Below are positions 33,593 to 43,654 of a stretch of DNA of 64,000 nt, in pieces. The translations under genes and the position numbers were made by a program. This DNA comes from Buddleja alternifolia (taxonomy: Eukaryota > Streptophyta > Magnoliopsida > Lamiales > Scrophulariaceae): NCBI GenBank assembly GCA_019426215.1, contig CM033402.1, forward strand, positions 21,896,104 through 21,960,103. Reading direction: 5' to 3'. The notes under the pieces are model-generated. The model did not search any database. It saw nothing but the letters and a program-made list of their open reading frames with translations, and was not told the origin of the DNA. Every line of letters begins with the position of its first letter. The stretch's first letter is position 1.

Positions 33593-34462
33593 CTTTAATT
33601 TAATTGAATAATGTTCTCGAGAACTTGAATTATATGCTTCAGGCATATTAAATCCTTCAGGGATTTTCATATATATATCATTATCAGTCATACAAATAGG
33701 CTGTAACAACATCCATTAGACGCAAATCAAGTTTTTCATGCACTGCCAGACTTATTATATAACGAAAAGTAGTTGCATCCACCACAGGAGAATAAGTCTC
33801 CTCGTAATCTATGCCAGGTCGTTGCGAAAACCCTTGGGCAACAAGACGTGCCTTATATCATACAATTTCACTTTTTCATTTCGTTTTCGCATAAATACCC
33901 ATTTGTATCCTACTGGCTTTACATCTTCAGGTGTACGGACTACAGGTCCAAAAACTTTTACATCTTCAGGTGTACGGACTACAGGTCCAAAAACTTTTCG
34001 TTTGTTCAAGCGAGTTTAACTCTGCCCTCATTGCGTCTTTCCATTTTGGCCAATCATTTCTTTGTCGACATTCATTAACAGACCTTGGTTCTTGATCCTC
34101 ATTATCATTCATCATATTTAGCGCTACATGTATGCAAATTTATCGTCAACGTTGACTTCATTTCGATTCCATCGTTTCCCGTTCATAACATAATCTATTG
34201 AGATCTCATTATTTTCACAAGTTTCAGGTACCTGAGGTTCTTCTGGAACCGAAATATTAGTTATGACTGGGGACTCTTCTGGAGTTATTTTATCCTCGAT
34301 TAGACCATCTTGATTCTTAACTCCTTTTCTTTTTCGAGGATGACTATCTTTGGAACCGATAGGTCTACCACGCTTCAGGCGTGCAGTAGACTCATTACTT
34401 TGACCTTCAGGGACAACAATTCTTACTAGAGCATTAACAGCTGGTACATGTGACTTAGTCAC
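33593..34462 (-). pseudogene. Integrase C-terminal linker and RT N-terminal half, young Copia element
   Basis: The ORF at 34124-34462 is a low-complexity linker (RLKRGRPIGSKD, EEPQVPETCENNEI) typical between integrase and RT in Copia polyproteins. It is one frame off the integrase ORF that ends at 34455. Further on, a segment around 33809-34009 has PVGYKWVFMRKRNEKV (start of RT) preceded by a perfect duplication of 13 codons (33921-33998). Additional stops follow before LDLRLMDVVTAYL near 33700. Confidence 0.7.
33921..33998. repeat. Perfect 39-bp tandem duplication in pol
   Basis: Units 33921-33959 and 33960-33998 are identical. On the minus strand each encodes KVFGPVVRTPEDV, so the reading frame is kept. 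Confidence 0.95.
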
Positions 34463-35321
34463 TTTTTTTTAGGTCAGTAAATGCGTCTGGCAATTGGTTA
34501 GCTAAACCTTGCAAGTGAATTATCTTTTGAACTTCCAATTCACTTTGTTTTGTTCGAGGATCAAGATGATATAAAGATAATTCATTCCAACTAATTTTCT
34601 TTTCCAGCTGCTTATTTTCTCCCCCTAATGTTGGGAAATCTGATTCATCAAAATGACAATCAGCAAATCGAGCCGTAAATAAATCGTCAGTCAATGGCTC
34701 TAGATACTTTATTATCGATGGAGACTCGAATCCAACATATATTCCCAACTTCCTTTGAGGACCCATCTTAGTGCGTTGTGGTGGAGCAATTGGAACATAT
34801 ACCGCACATCCAAAAAAATTTAGATGGGAAATATTTGGTTCCTGACCAAAAACCAAGTGTAATGGGGAGAATTTAGGATAACTTGTTGGCCTTATGCGAA
34901 TAAGTGCTGCTGCGTGCAAAATAGCATGTCCCCAACAAGAAATAGGAAGTTTTGATCTCATAAGTAAAGGTCTTGCAATTAACTGCAGACGTTTAATAAA
35001 CGATTCTGCTAGACCGTTTTGTGTATGAACATGTGCTACAGGATGTTCAGCATCAATTCCAATAGACATACAATAGTCATTGAACGTTTTGGAAGTAAAT
35101 TCACCCGCATTATCAAGGCGTATCTTCTTCATTGGATAATCAGGAAAATGTGCTCGTATTCTAATCAATTGAGCAAGCAATCTCGCAAACGCCAGGTTGC
35201 GAGTTGATAACAAAGATACATGTGACCACCTGGTTGATGCATCAATTAAAACCATAAAATATCTAAATGGTCCACACGACGGGTGTATTGGTCCACAAAT
35301 ATTGCCTTGAATACGTTCCAA
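34455..35321 (-). pseudogene. Integrase core, young Copia element
   Basis: 288 open codons. The catalytic core is well conserved: first acidic residue in VLIDASTRWSH, second in IRLDNAGEFTS, glutamate in QNGLAESFIKRL, followed by FGCAVYVPIAPPQRTKMGPQ and the chromodomain-free C-terminal part LGIYVGFESPS. Integrase inserts the DNA copy into the chromosome. The ORF is cut off from its HHCC zinc-binding part by an in-frame TAA near 35352 and ends in a frameshift at about 34460, so it cannot be made as part of an intact polyprotein. Confidence 0.85.
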
Positions 35322-35351
35322 AAACGTAAGAGATTCACTTCCTATTTTTGC

Positions 35352-35975
35352 TTATAAACAAGCAGCACATGAGAAATCATTCGATTGAAGAATCTGCTGG
35401 CTCTTCAATGGATGACCACATGAATTCTCAATTATCTTTCTCATCATAATTGATCCGGGATGGCCCAACCGGTCATGCCAAATAACAAACTTATTTTGAT
35501 TCGCAAACTTCTGGTTTACGATAACATGTGTTTCAATAGTAGATATATGCGTGTAGTACAAACCGGAGGAAAATGCAGGCAATTTTTCCAATATACATTT
35601 GTTACCAGATATTGTATTAGTGATGTAAAGATACTCAATATTGCCATCACTTGTTGTCTCAATATGATATCCATTTCGGTGGATATCTTTGAAGCTTAGT
35701 AAATTTCTTTGAGACTTAGTAGAATATAATACTTCATCAATATAAAATTGCGTTCCTCCAGGTAACAATATATTAGCTCTACCGAAGCCTTCAATTAATT
35801 TTGCACTACCCGATATAGTATTAACATTGGCTTCTTGCATTACTAAATAAAAAAAATATTTTTTATTCTTGAGAATGGTGTGAGTTGTTGCACTATCAGC
35901 GAGACATATATCTTCATTATTGATGTTGTTGCTGATCGAGTAAATACTCATTCTTTTCATAAATAAATGATTCAT
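35352..35975 (-). pseudogene. Protease and integrase zinc-binding region, young Copia element
   Basis: 207 open codons. The aspartic protease active site reads LADSATTHTIL, then the flap-side motif LLSFKDIHRNGYHIET. The GAG-pre-integrase/HHCC region is WHDRLGHPGSIMMRKI..ENSCGHPL with two terminal cysteines (CAACL). The TAA stop right after CAACL breaks the join to the integrase core. The DSA form of the protease triad occurs in other Copia elements, so this domain may itself be unaltered. Confidence 0.8.
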
Positions 35976-36082
35976 TGATGAAAACTACACATTAAATATT
36001 TATTTTAAAAACTACTAAAAATAAGATTTATAAAATTGATTATGAACACTTTCATCTCTAATCAAGTGATCACTTTTTTTTT

Positions 36083-36430
36083 TCAATCAGGATCAGCAAA
36101 GAAATCAACAATATCTAAATGAGTGTCATCAAATCGGCCATGATCAGAATCGCCTTCTTCAAAAGCAAAATTTGTTTCTATTTTCTTTCTTTTACTTTTT
36201 AGCGATTCTTGGTAAAGGTCCACAAGATGCTTTGGTGTACGACAGGTACATGACCAATGACCTTTACCACCACAATGATAGCATAAATTTTTCACAAATT
36301 TGCTATTTTGGCCACTTTCATGTTTCTCTTCATTATTTTTCCACTTCTGGTGGAAAGATGTATTTTTTGAATAACCACCACGATTTCCATAACCATATCC
36401 ACGACCATGTCCACGTCCATGATTTCTTTA
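36083..36430 (-). pseudogene. gag: gag C-terminus with zinc knuckle, young Copia element
   Basis: A CCHC-type knuckle reads CYHCGGKGHWSCTC, preceded by a glycine-rich, basic stretch (GGYSKNTSFHQKWKNN) and followed by an acidic tail (FAFEEGDSDHGRFDD). The N-terminal capsid part of gag expected upstream is absent or unreadable; 36431-37060 holds a 61-bp tandem duplication and AT-rich DNA instead. The knuckle binds the element RNA in intact relatives. Confidence 0.75.
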
Positions 36431-36512
36431 ATGATTAAAATAGTTATGTGCTGCTACTTTCACTTCAGGGAATGTAGCAGAGCTAGTTGGACGGGACTCA
36501 TGATTAAAATAA

Positions 36513-36634
36513 TTATATATTGCTCAACACATTCACTTCAGGGAATGGAGTATAGTTATTTGCACATATGAATTTATATATTGCTCAACACATTCACTTC
36601 AGGGAATGGAGTATAGTTATTTGCATCAAGATGA
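36513..36634. repeat. 61-bp tandem duplication in the gag region
   Basis: The word TGCTCAACACATTCACTTCA recurs at 36521 and 36582, inside units of 61 bp that extend to GTTATTTGCA. The unit is not a multiple of three, so it also shifts the frame. Confidence 0.85.
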
Positions 36635-37078
36635 ATTTCAACATCTATCGCCCAAGAAAAATAATTTTTCCTCGTAATATCAAGAGTCACAAAGTCAAGT
36701 TTTTTCAAGATTCATCAATATAATACTATTATCAAAGTATAAATGAATAACATAACAATCATTCAACTTCTTAAAATATTTTCAACAAGATAGGATTATT
36801 CAAATGAATAATACTAATCAAATATATGCACATATACATATGTCTTCTTTCCAAATATCAAGAGAATTATTGCATATTTCTATTTTTGTTAAATATTGAA
36901 ATATACATACCTTTTCTTTACCTTTTCTTCTTGCTTTGTTTTAAAAATCTTGTCCATCAATTTTCTTTACAAACTCATAATAACTCACGAAAATCTCTCA
37001 ATGGATTTTACATCATACGTTGAGTACCCCATGTATATCTTTAGCCAAATTTCAAAATGATTAACACCTTGAGACGGA

Positions 37079-37092
37079 TCGTGCTGATAACG
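37079..37092 (-). promoter_or_regulatory. Primer binding site of the young Copia element
   Basis: The minus strand reads CGTTATCAGCACGA immediately after the 5' LTR end, a primer-site variant seen in other plant Copia elements. Confidence 0.6.
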
Positions 37093-37371
37093 TATTATGA
37101 AATAACCCCAAATATTATGAAATATATACAAATATTCTAAAGTAGAGAGACTAGAGAATTAAGAAGAGAATTCTTTCTTTTATTTTGGTGTATTTCTCAA
37201 TACAATGGCAAAGCCTATTTATAGGCACAAAACAAGATCAAATATTGATTACAAAATGAGGTAATGGAATTGTAGGTGAATCCACTAAATGAGATATTGG
37301 AGTTGTAGGTGAATCCACTAAATTATGTATTGGAGTTGTATGGACATCCACTTAATGAATTATTCATAACA
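37093..37371 (-). repeat. 5' LTR of the young Copia element
   Basis: 279 bp, identical to 31757-32035 except for one G/A difference at its seventh base (37099 against 31763). Confidence 0.9.
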
Positions 37372-37376
37372 ATGTG

Positions 37377-37765
37377 CATCCTTTTTTTTTCATAAAACAA
37401 GGGCAAAGGGCCTCTTTTCAACTGGGTGTGTGTGTGTTTAAATTGCACTTTACCCTTTTCAATCCAAATTTATCAAGCAAGCTAACTTGATTTATATATT
37501 CTCAATTGGGGCCGAAAAATTAGAGGCAATTTTAGTCTTTTTGGCTGGAATCTTCACTTAGTCAAAAGAAAAACAAAAAAGAAGACAAATTAAATATGCA
37601 AAAGTGCAGGACGTGTAAGCATCCATGGGACTGATGAGTTTACATTGAGGAGTCAAAACGATGTATCTGATTTCATGCTTGTTCACATGATTCTACTTTG
37701 AGAACCTGCATTGGGTTCTTTACTATATAATCTAAACTTTTTTTAGAGGTTGAAGGAGCGGAAGC
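37377..37765. other. Unassigned spacer between two Copia insertions
   Basis: No ORF or repeat end recognised; short GT run near 37424-37436. Confidence 0.5.
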
Positions 37766-37840
37766 CATATTGTTAGAAATTGAAGAGGAATATTACACTT
37801 AATTCTCAAACTCACTTAGAAGAGGAGTGGAGGAAATAAG

Positions 37841-38179
37841 TAGGGGTGTAAACGAGTCGAGTTGAGCCGAACCAGATGTTGTTCAAACTTGTTTGAAATA
37901 CAATCGAGCTTCAAAATTTGTGTTTGATCTGGTTTTATTATTAATCGAGCCGAGCTCAAAAGAGCTTTAATTGAGCCGAACACGAGTCGAGCTCGAGTAG
38001 TTTGATTTTTTTGTATATGTTTTTATTAATTTTTACTAATCGAGCCGAGTTCCAAAATTTATCAAACACAAAAAGTTGTTTAAGCTTGGTTTGATAAGTT
38101 AACGAATCGAGCGCCAACGAGCTTTTAGCGATCAAGCTCGAATCGAGTATCGAGTAGTTTGGTTCGTCTTTCAACCCTA
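37841..38179. mobile_element. hAT-type MITE in the 3' LTR of the old Copia
   Basis: Starts TAGGGGTGTAAACGAG and ends TTTCAACCCTA. The 8-bp duplication GAAATAAG flanks it exactly (37833-37840 and 38180-38187), the length made by hAT transposases. The intact LTR at 58873 gives a close match to the empty site. The interior is rich in CGAGCT/AGCTCG words. Confidence 0.9.
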
Positions 38180-38280
38180 GAAATAAGTGAATCTATTTCA
38201 CTTTGTTCTGTGCTTGTTGAACTTATTTCAACTTGATTACAAAATGACGACAACTTAAGCCTATTTATAGGCAAACTCAA

Positions 38281-39963
38281 ATTGATCCCAAGTGGCATAC
38301 GAAAGGGTCTAGAAAGGGGGGGGGGTGAATAGACCCTGAAATCTTTTTCGACTTCAACAAGTTTCGTACTAAAAGATTTTTGGACGCTTGAACAGATAGA
38401 CGCTTGAAGTGTCTAACGCTTGACTTAAGCGTTCACTTAAAAATATTGGCGCTTTGGCGAAGCGTCTGATGAAGACTGTTTTTAGGAAGTTAACTTAGAA
38501 TTCAAGATCTAAATACTTTGACCAAGTAGGTTAAGCGTTCAGTTCTTTAATCAGTGTTAGCACGGCGGAATGATTTTTAGAGTCTTCTCTTTGAAGGCTT
38601 TAGTGTCACAAGAGGTTTCTTAGTTGTTTAGCTTTTGATTGTGTTTTACTTAATCAATTTATGCAATGATATGATCGATAAAAGAATTGACTGAAAAGTA
38701 AATGACACAATATTTGTAAGGTTCGTTGGGTGGTGTAATCACAACTACGTCCTTCTTCTCCTCGAACACTTGGAGGCAATCCACTAAAATGACTCCCAAA
38801 GAATCACACAGAATCTTCTACAAATTAGGGAGAGATGGATGTCGATGACTTGAGCTCCTTCATCACACAGATTTTTGCTCCAAATCACTTCAATCCCCTT
38901 GCTTCTTTCACCCAGAAATAATGCAAGTATCCAACTTCGATTTCACACAGATCGCGAGGCTTGGATAAAGGTTTTTCTAAAAAGGTTTGTTTGATTTTGA
39001 TGAAGTTCAAACAACTGGAATATCTCAGTAGTAGAGTAGTTTCTTCAAAAAGAATGTTTGAGATATTGGGTTGACTATCTCAGGATTTGATGAAAAGCAA
39101 AGAGAATATTTTCTTGGGTATTCTGGCTTTTCTGAGTGTTTAAGGAATGAGACTTCAATGCAACAACAATTTCGCTTGATAATTGTTCTCTATTTAGTTT
39201 GTTGTTGAAGTTCTATTTATAGGCATTCTTGGAAAAAGTGTCCGTTTGACACATGCAAGGGCGCGTGTCTCTCACTTCCGCGAGTGAACAACTTTTGTCC
39301 TTTTTCCTGAAAATCTGCTGCACAAAAGTTGGTGTTGCAGTCTTTGAATTGTTGACAGTCCAATAGGGTGGCTTCTCCGTACGTCTGAAAGTGCTTATCA
39401 CATTTAATGCTCTTATCATCATTTAATGCATTTGAATTAAATGCCCGTTGGCATTTAATGCACTGAGAATATTTGCATTAAACTCCTTTCAATCTGACGC
39501 TTCAGGAGAATGTTTGTCATTTGATAGACTCTTCATTCATGAACTGAAAGTTCCATTTAATCTGGAGGACTAGTTAATGTTTAGACGCTTGGAAAAGTCT
39601 TCAGACTTTATTTAGAAGTGTAGACGCTTGAGACTTCAGTCTTTGTTACTTGACACCTCACTCAGAACATGTCAGGCGCTTAGAGTGAACTTCTTCAAAC
39701 TTCATTCACTTTTGATTTCTTGGACGCTTGGAGTCTTCAGATTTCGCAGTCTTGATAAGCTCACTCAGAAAGTATCAAACACTTAATCTAACCGACTTCT
39801 TGATCTAAGAATGTCAAAAGAGTAAAAGATAAAATAAAGCCTATACATTTCTAATGTTCAAATGCTTATACAAGTATGTATGAAATTTAAGCGTACATAA
39901 CTTTGGGGTCTAACAGGATTCCTAATTGTCATCATCAAAACATCTAACATGAAATTCCTAACA
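38281..39963 (-). repeat. 3' LTR of the SIRE-like element
   Basis: Starts TGTTAGGAATTTCATG on the minus strand directly after the purine tract AAAATGGGGGAAAC (39962-39978). A minus TATA box (CCTATAAATAGAAC) lies at about 39210-39223. Over the first 250 bases it differs from the 5' LTR at only a few percent of positions. Confidence 0.9.
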
Positions 39964-40186
39964 GTTTCCCCCATTTTGATGATGGCAATACTCACTCTTT
40001 TATAGTTCAAGAGTTACGACAGCCAAAGTTAATAAGCATTATGTTAGTAAGTTAGAGTTACTTAAGCTTCAACGAGATGTTTCAGCTAAAAAAAAAATGT
40101 ACTTTATATATATTCGGAGAATTCATACATTTTACAAACTATGTAGAAACAGAAGAGAGGGTTAAATTACAAAGAGCTATCATGAT

Positions 40187-41180
40187 CTACTTTCTTCTGG
40201 TAAGATTTCGTCGTCTGATCATTTCTGTTCGGATGGCTTCTTCGATGAGATCTTGAAGGGTGATCATTATCTGATGATCTCTGTCAATTACGAAGCGATT
40301 TTCCCTTTTTTTCCTTGTTTCATACACTGTATGCCGTCGATCCCATTCGGATGGATAAATACCCATATGCCTAAGCACTGCTCTGAAAGCTTGAGATAAG
40401 TCTGAGAACTCCATTTCCACAGCCAAGTCTTGAGGAGTAGTAGGCTCTGGAAGTGGTGCTCGCTCCATCGGTATATTGAATTGTTCAAGTAACGCTTGAG
40501 ATGGCACAGGTATATCTGCTCTGAAAGCGATGGGAGGAAAACCAGTTCTTCTACTAGGAATTCCCGTGGCGGCAACCCATGAAGGGTAATTGGATTCGGG
40601 CAAAGGAGGAGGAGGTGGCAAGAAGACAAAATCTTGTGGATTTTTCGGCTCTGGACGCTTTACTTCTTGACGCTTAGAACTTGATTGAGCTCTTGAACTT
40701 GCGTGAGCTTTCCTTTTTTCCCCCTTATTGCCATCATCAGCCTTTACTGTAGCTTCAGTAAGAATGGCAATTTGAGCAGCCATTTGGACCATGGATGCAG
40801 CCAACTTGCATCTTAAAGTCTTCCTTGCTCTCAACGCTTGAGATCAGTCTTTCAGGTAGCTGGTTGTTTAAATCTTGAATTTTGACTCTATAGAGCTGAC
40901 GAAGGGATTGTCCATCGATTTTCATGACTTGGTTTTGATTGTTTTCTGCATATGATGCTTACTTTGAGAATAACATAATTTGGAGAGCAGTATCATAAAG
41001 ATACTGTCTGCGCGGCAAGAGTTTATGGAATAGATTTCTCTACCCATATCCAAATTACACACTTCTTATACCATGGAAAGCAGCAGCTCTTATGTTGCGC
41101 ATAGGGAAGGAGGTGAGCAACTTGAGTTTTCTCATTCGCTCATATTCGTTTGATTTCCTTCTGGAGAGTTGTAGATCTTT
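40187..41180 (-). pseudogene. Extra ORF of the SIRE-like element, C-terminal part
   Basis: The 215-codon ORF at 40187-40834 has a basic, Ser/Lys-rich stretch (KGEKRKAHASSRAQSSSKRQ), a Pro-rich run (FLPPPPPLPESNYP) and a charged end (EEAIRTEMIRRRNLTRRK). Upstream, coding can be followed in another frame to about 41180 (LQLSRRKSNEYERM, KLKLLTSFPMRNI, MKIDGQSLRQLYRVKIQDLNNQ) through two nonsense codons. A frameshift near 40825 joins the two. It is the continuation of the ORF broken at 42036 by an LTR fragment. I do not recognise a family domain. The basic stretch resembles a bipartite nuclear localisation signal. No membrane span seen. Confidence 0.6.
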
Positions 41181-42035
41181 GTTTTAGGATTCTACAGCAA
41201 CTTGAATTATTCCGACATCTAAGTCGAAGTTTCCTGGCTGGAGCAGCAGGGGACGACGCCGCGGCGTTCCAGTGAAGGCGTTCAACAAGACGCCGCGGCG
41301 TTCGAGGCGCGGGTTGAACCCCTTTTGATTGATATCAGCAACCACACGAAAATAGAGAGAGGAGAGCTTAGAAGAGAAGATTAAAGTCAAAACATGGAGT
41401 CAACAAGGAATCATCTCAAGAATTAGGGAGTTTTTACATATTTGTTTCCAACTATGCTTGTATGATTTATATTTCACTTTTGTGCTAAACTTGTTTGATT
41501 GAGGCCATGGATAGGCCATTTATGTTATTTTGATTGTTGTTTTGTTGGTGTTTATTGGATTAAAATGTTTGATCTCAAGCACATTTGCTTTCACCAAGTG
41601 TTTGATAAAATGCCTAGAGGTCGAGAGATAATAACCTAGGGGAATACCCTTGTTAAACCGACTAGAGATAACTCGGTTTCTAGGTGCTTTCCATTCAGTG
41701 TGACCTTAAATGCAGTAACGGGTTTTCTATAGGAAAGAGGGTAGGGTTGTTGCCAAAAATCTGGATAGCTAAATCAATCTAATAACCAATAGAACCTAAA
41801 TCACAATCTAAATGAAGACATGTGCCTTGATCGCTTCTCTCTATTGTTTCCTCCCTTTATTTGGTGTGACGTTGCCTTGTTTATTTTCTAGTATTTATTA
41901 ATTAGTTAATCAACCTTTCTATTGACCGATTTAACTTAGAATTGAGTAATATAACTTGGTACGTTGGAACACCCCGGTGAAATCCACTTTACTACTTACG
42001 CGACCTATTTCTCTTGCTAGGATTTTGTCGTGTCA
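41181..42035 (+). mobile_element. Athila-like LTR fragment inside the extra ORF
   Basis: Ends TTTTGTCGTGTCA at 42035 like other Athila-type LTRs. It has two copies of the palindrome CGCCGCGGCG (41257-41266 and 41291-41300) and a non-coding U5-like tail. The left end falls abruptly into SIRE-like coding sequence near 41180 without a TG terminus, so the 5' part of the LTR is missing. No matching target duplication was found (GGCAC follows the right end). The exact left border is uncertain by some 20 bases. Confidence 0.65.
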
Positions 42036-43654
42036 GGCACAGCCTCTGGTTGAGATGCTTGAACTGGTTCCACTATGGGCGCTAAGGCAACTTCTGTATC
42101 AGATATGGAAGGTAAAGAAGAGACAGTAGTTAGATGACTAAAGTCACAGAATCTGAAGTTGAGCCTTCCAAAATCTGAATCAGCAAACTCCGTTGATGAA
42201 CTGTTGATTAACTCATTTACTCGAGAAATAGGAATGGTCGAGAAATCACTTAGAGTGCGGATTGGAGTGTCCATTGCTATGACCCAACTTGGTCCTAAGA
42301 TCTGGAGCATGTGGTTAACAAAGATCTTGCAACGAGGAGCCTTAATAAAGAATAGAGCATCGTCACGTGGAGTGAATGAGAAGCGTAGCACTCTATCTTT
42401 TGGCAACTCCAATGGACGCTCAGACTCGGATACGTACATTGCCATGTATTCTTCAACGTAAGGCAAGGCTGCACGCGAGATGTCTGGATTTCTTTCGAGG
42501 AAAGAGAGAACATAGGTATAGTGTTCTATCAGTTCCTGTCGGAAAGAGAAGAGCAATGGATATCCAAAAGGAGGTCTTATAATGGATCCATTTGGCTTTC
42601 TCAGGTTTGCAGTGAAGACGTTGTCGAAATCCCGTAACGGAGGGAGCATCTTCACCATATGTTTGATGTTGTCTTCCTGCTGGCCAGGTGTAAGCGTTAA
42701 ATCTGAAGTAGGCTTTGTTCCACTTGTTGATGCTTGACCATAATAGTTAATTGGCAAATCTACGATCCTAGCCAACACTTCACGCAGAAAACGTTCAATT
42801 GGTTGACGAAAATAGGGTAAGAGAGCAAGTGGCCCAACTCTTGCTTCTCGGTGCTGTAAGCAATATCGAGCAAACTGTCTTCTTTTATCTAGCATGCCGA
42901 TTGTGAACAAGTGAGGTTCCTTGACCAGGTCTTCAAACTTGTAACGCTGGCCAACGTAGGTTTCACACCAGGTAACCTCATTCATGCAGAAGGTTGTGCC
43001 TGCATTCAGAATGGCACGAAAGCCTTCATGATGAATATCTCGGATGGCTTCAAAGCGATGCTTATCAGATTGGTAGTTTGCATTCAGGACGCTTTGTAAG
43101 AAGTAATCAGCCTCTTCTTGAATGAGAGCGTTGAGAGAGGCAGGACGCTCACCGACATAGGGACTTTTATTTGTCCACAATCGTAATGGGTTGGGAAGAC
43201 TCTGATTAGCAGCACTGTGCACAACTGAACGAAAGTGGGAATAACCCTCTTTGTTTAAGATTTCCTCTTCAGGATTTAAAAGCTCCACAGGTAGACGCTC
43301 ATAGGCTCTAATCTTGTAATTTCTTGGAGCAAAACCTGAAGGCTTGCTGCATCCCATATCCATGAAGTAAGCTAAGTCCACATCCCCATGTGGAATTCTA
43401 TCAGTACCCCGTTTTTCAAATATCTGTATAGACGCTGGGGTAGGAGGTAGAGGATCTCCATTGGCGAGTGCCAAGTTGTAGGCAAATTCAATGCTTGAGA
43501 CTTCATTGTTGAACAGCATTTCCACAAGAGCCCGATCTCTATCAATTATCTTGGCTAGATCAGCTTCAGCGACAATGTAACATTCTTCATTATAGCCAGC
43601 TGGAATGAATTCTTCTTTCAGGAACTGGAGGCATATAGTTAATTGAATGATCAA
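42036..43654 (-). pseudogene. Extra ORF of the SIRE-like element, middle part
   Basis: About 540 open codons; the frame runs seven codons on into the LTR fragment and stops at 42017. It has the look of a folded protein, rich in aromatic and charged residues (GYNEECYIVAEADLAKIIDRDR; FARYCLQHREARVGPLALLPYFRQ; RQELIEHYTYVLSFLERNPDI; FSFTPRDDALFFIKAPRCKIF). I cannot name a domain. The upstream frame ends at 43590 and overlaps this one, so a single frameshift in 43590-43654 split one longer ORF. No signal peptide or transmembrane helix is apparent. Similar long ORFs of unknown function accompany this retroelement group in other plants, from memory. Confidence 0.65.

Larger units (their letters stand above)
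31757..37371 (-). mobile_element. Young but defective Copia retrotransposon
   Basis: 5615 bp with 279-bp LTRs at 31757-32035 and 37093-37371 that differ at a single base by my comparison. The 5-bp duplication ATGTG (31752-31756 and 37372-37376) is perfect. The minus strand carries pieces of gag, protease, integrase, reverse transcriptase and RNase H in the Copia order. Stops, a frameshift, a duplication and an insertion break them. Confidence 0.9.

Noticed and set aside
35019..35207. Plus-strand ORFs within the Copia integrase region
   Set aside because: Antisense shadows of recognisable integrase coding sequence.
39213..39422. Small ORF recurring at 16358-16543, 39213-39422 and 54121-54330
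   Set aside because: Recurs only because all three lie in the same part of SIRE-like LTRs, over the promoter; the frame is not better kept than neighbouring frames.
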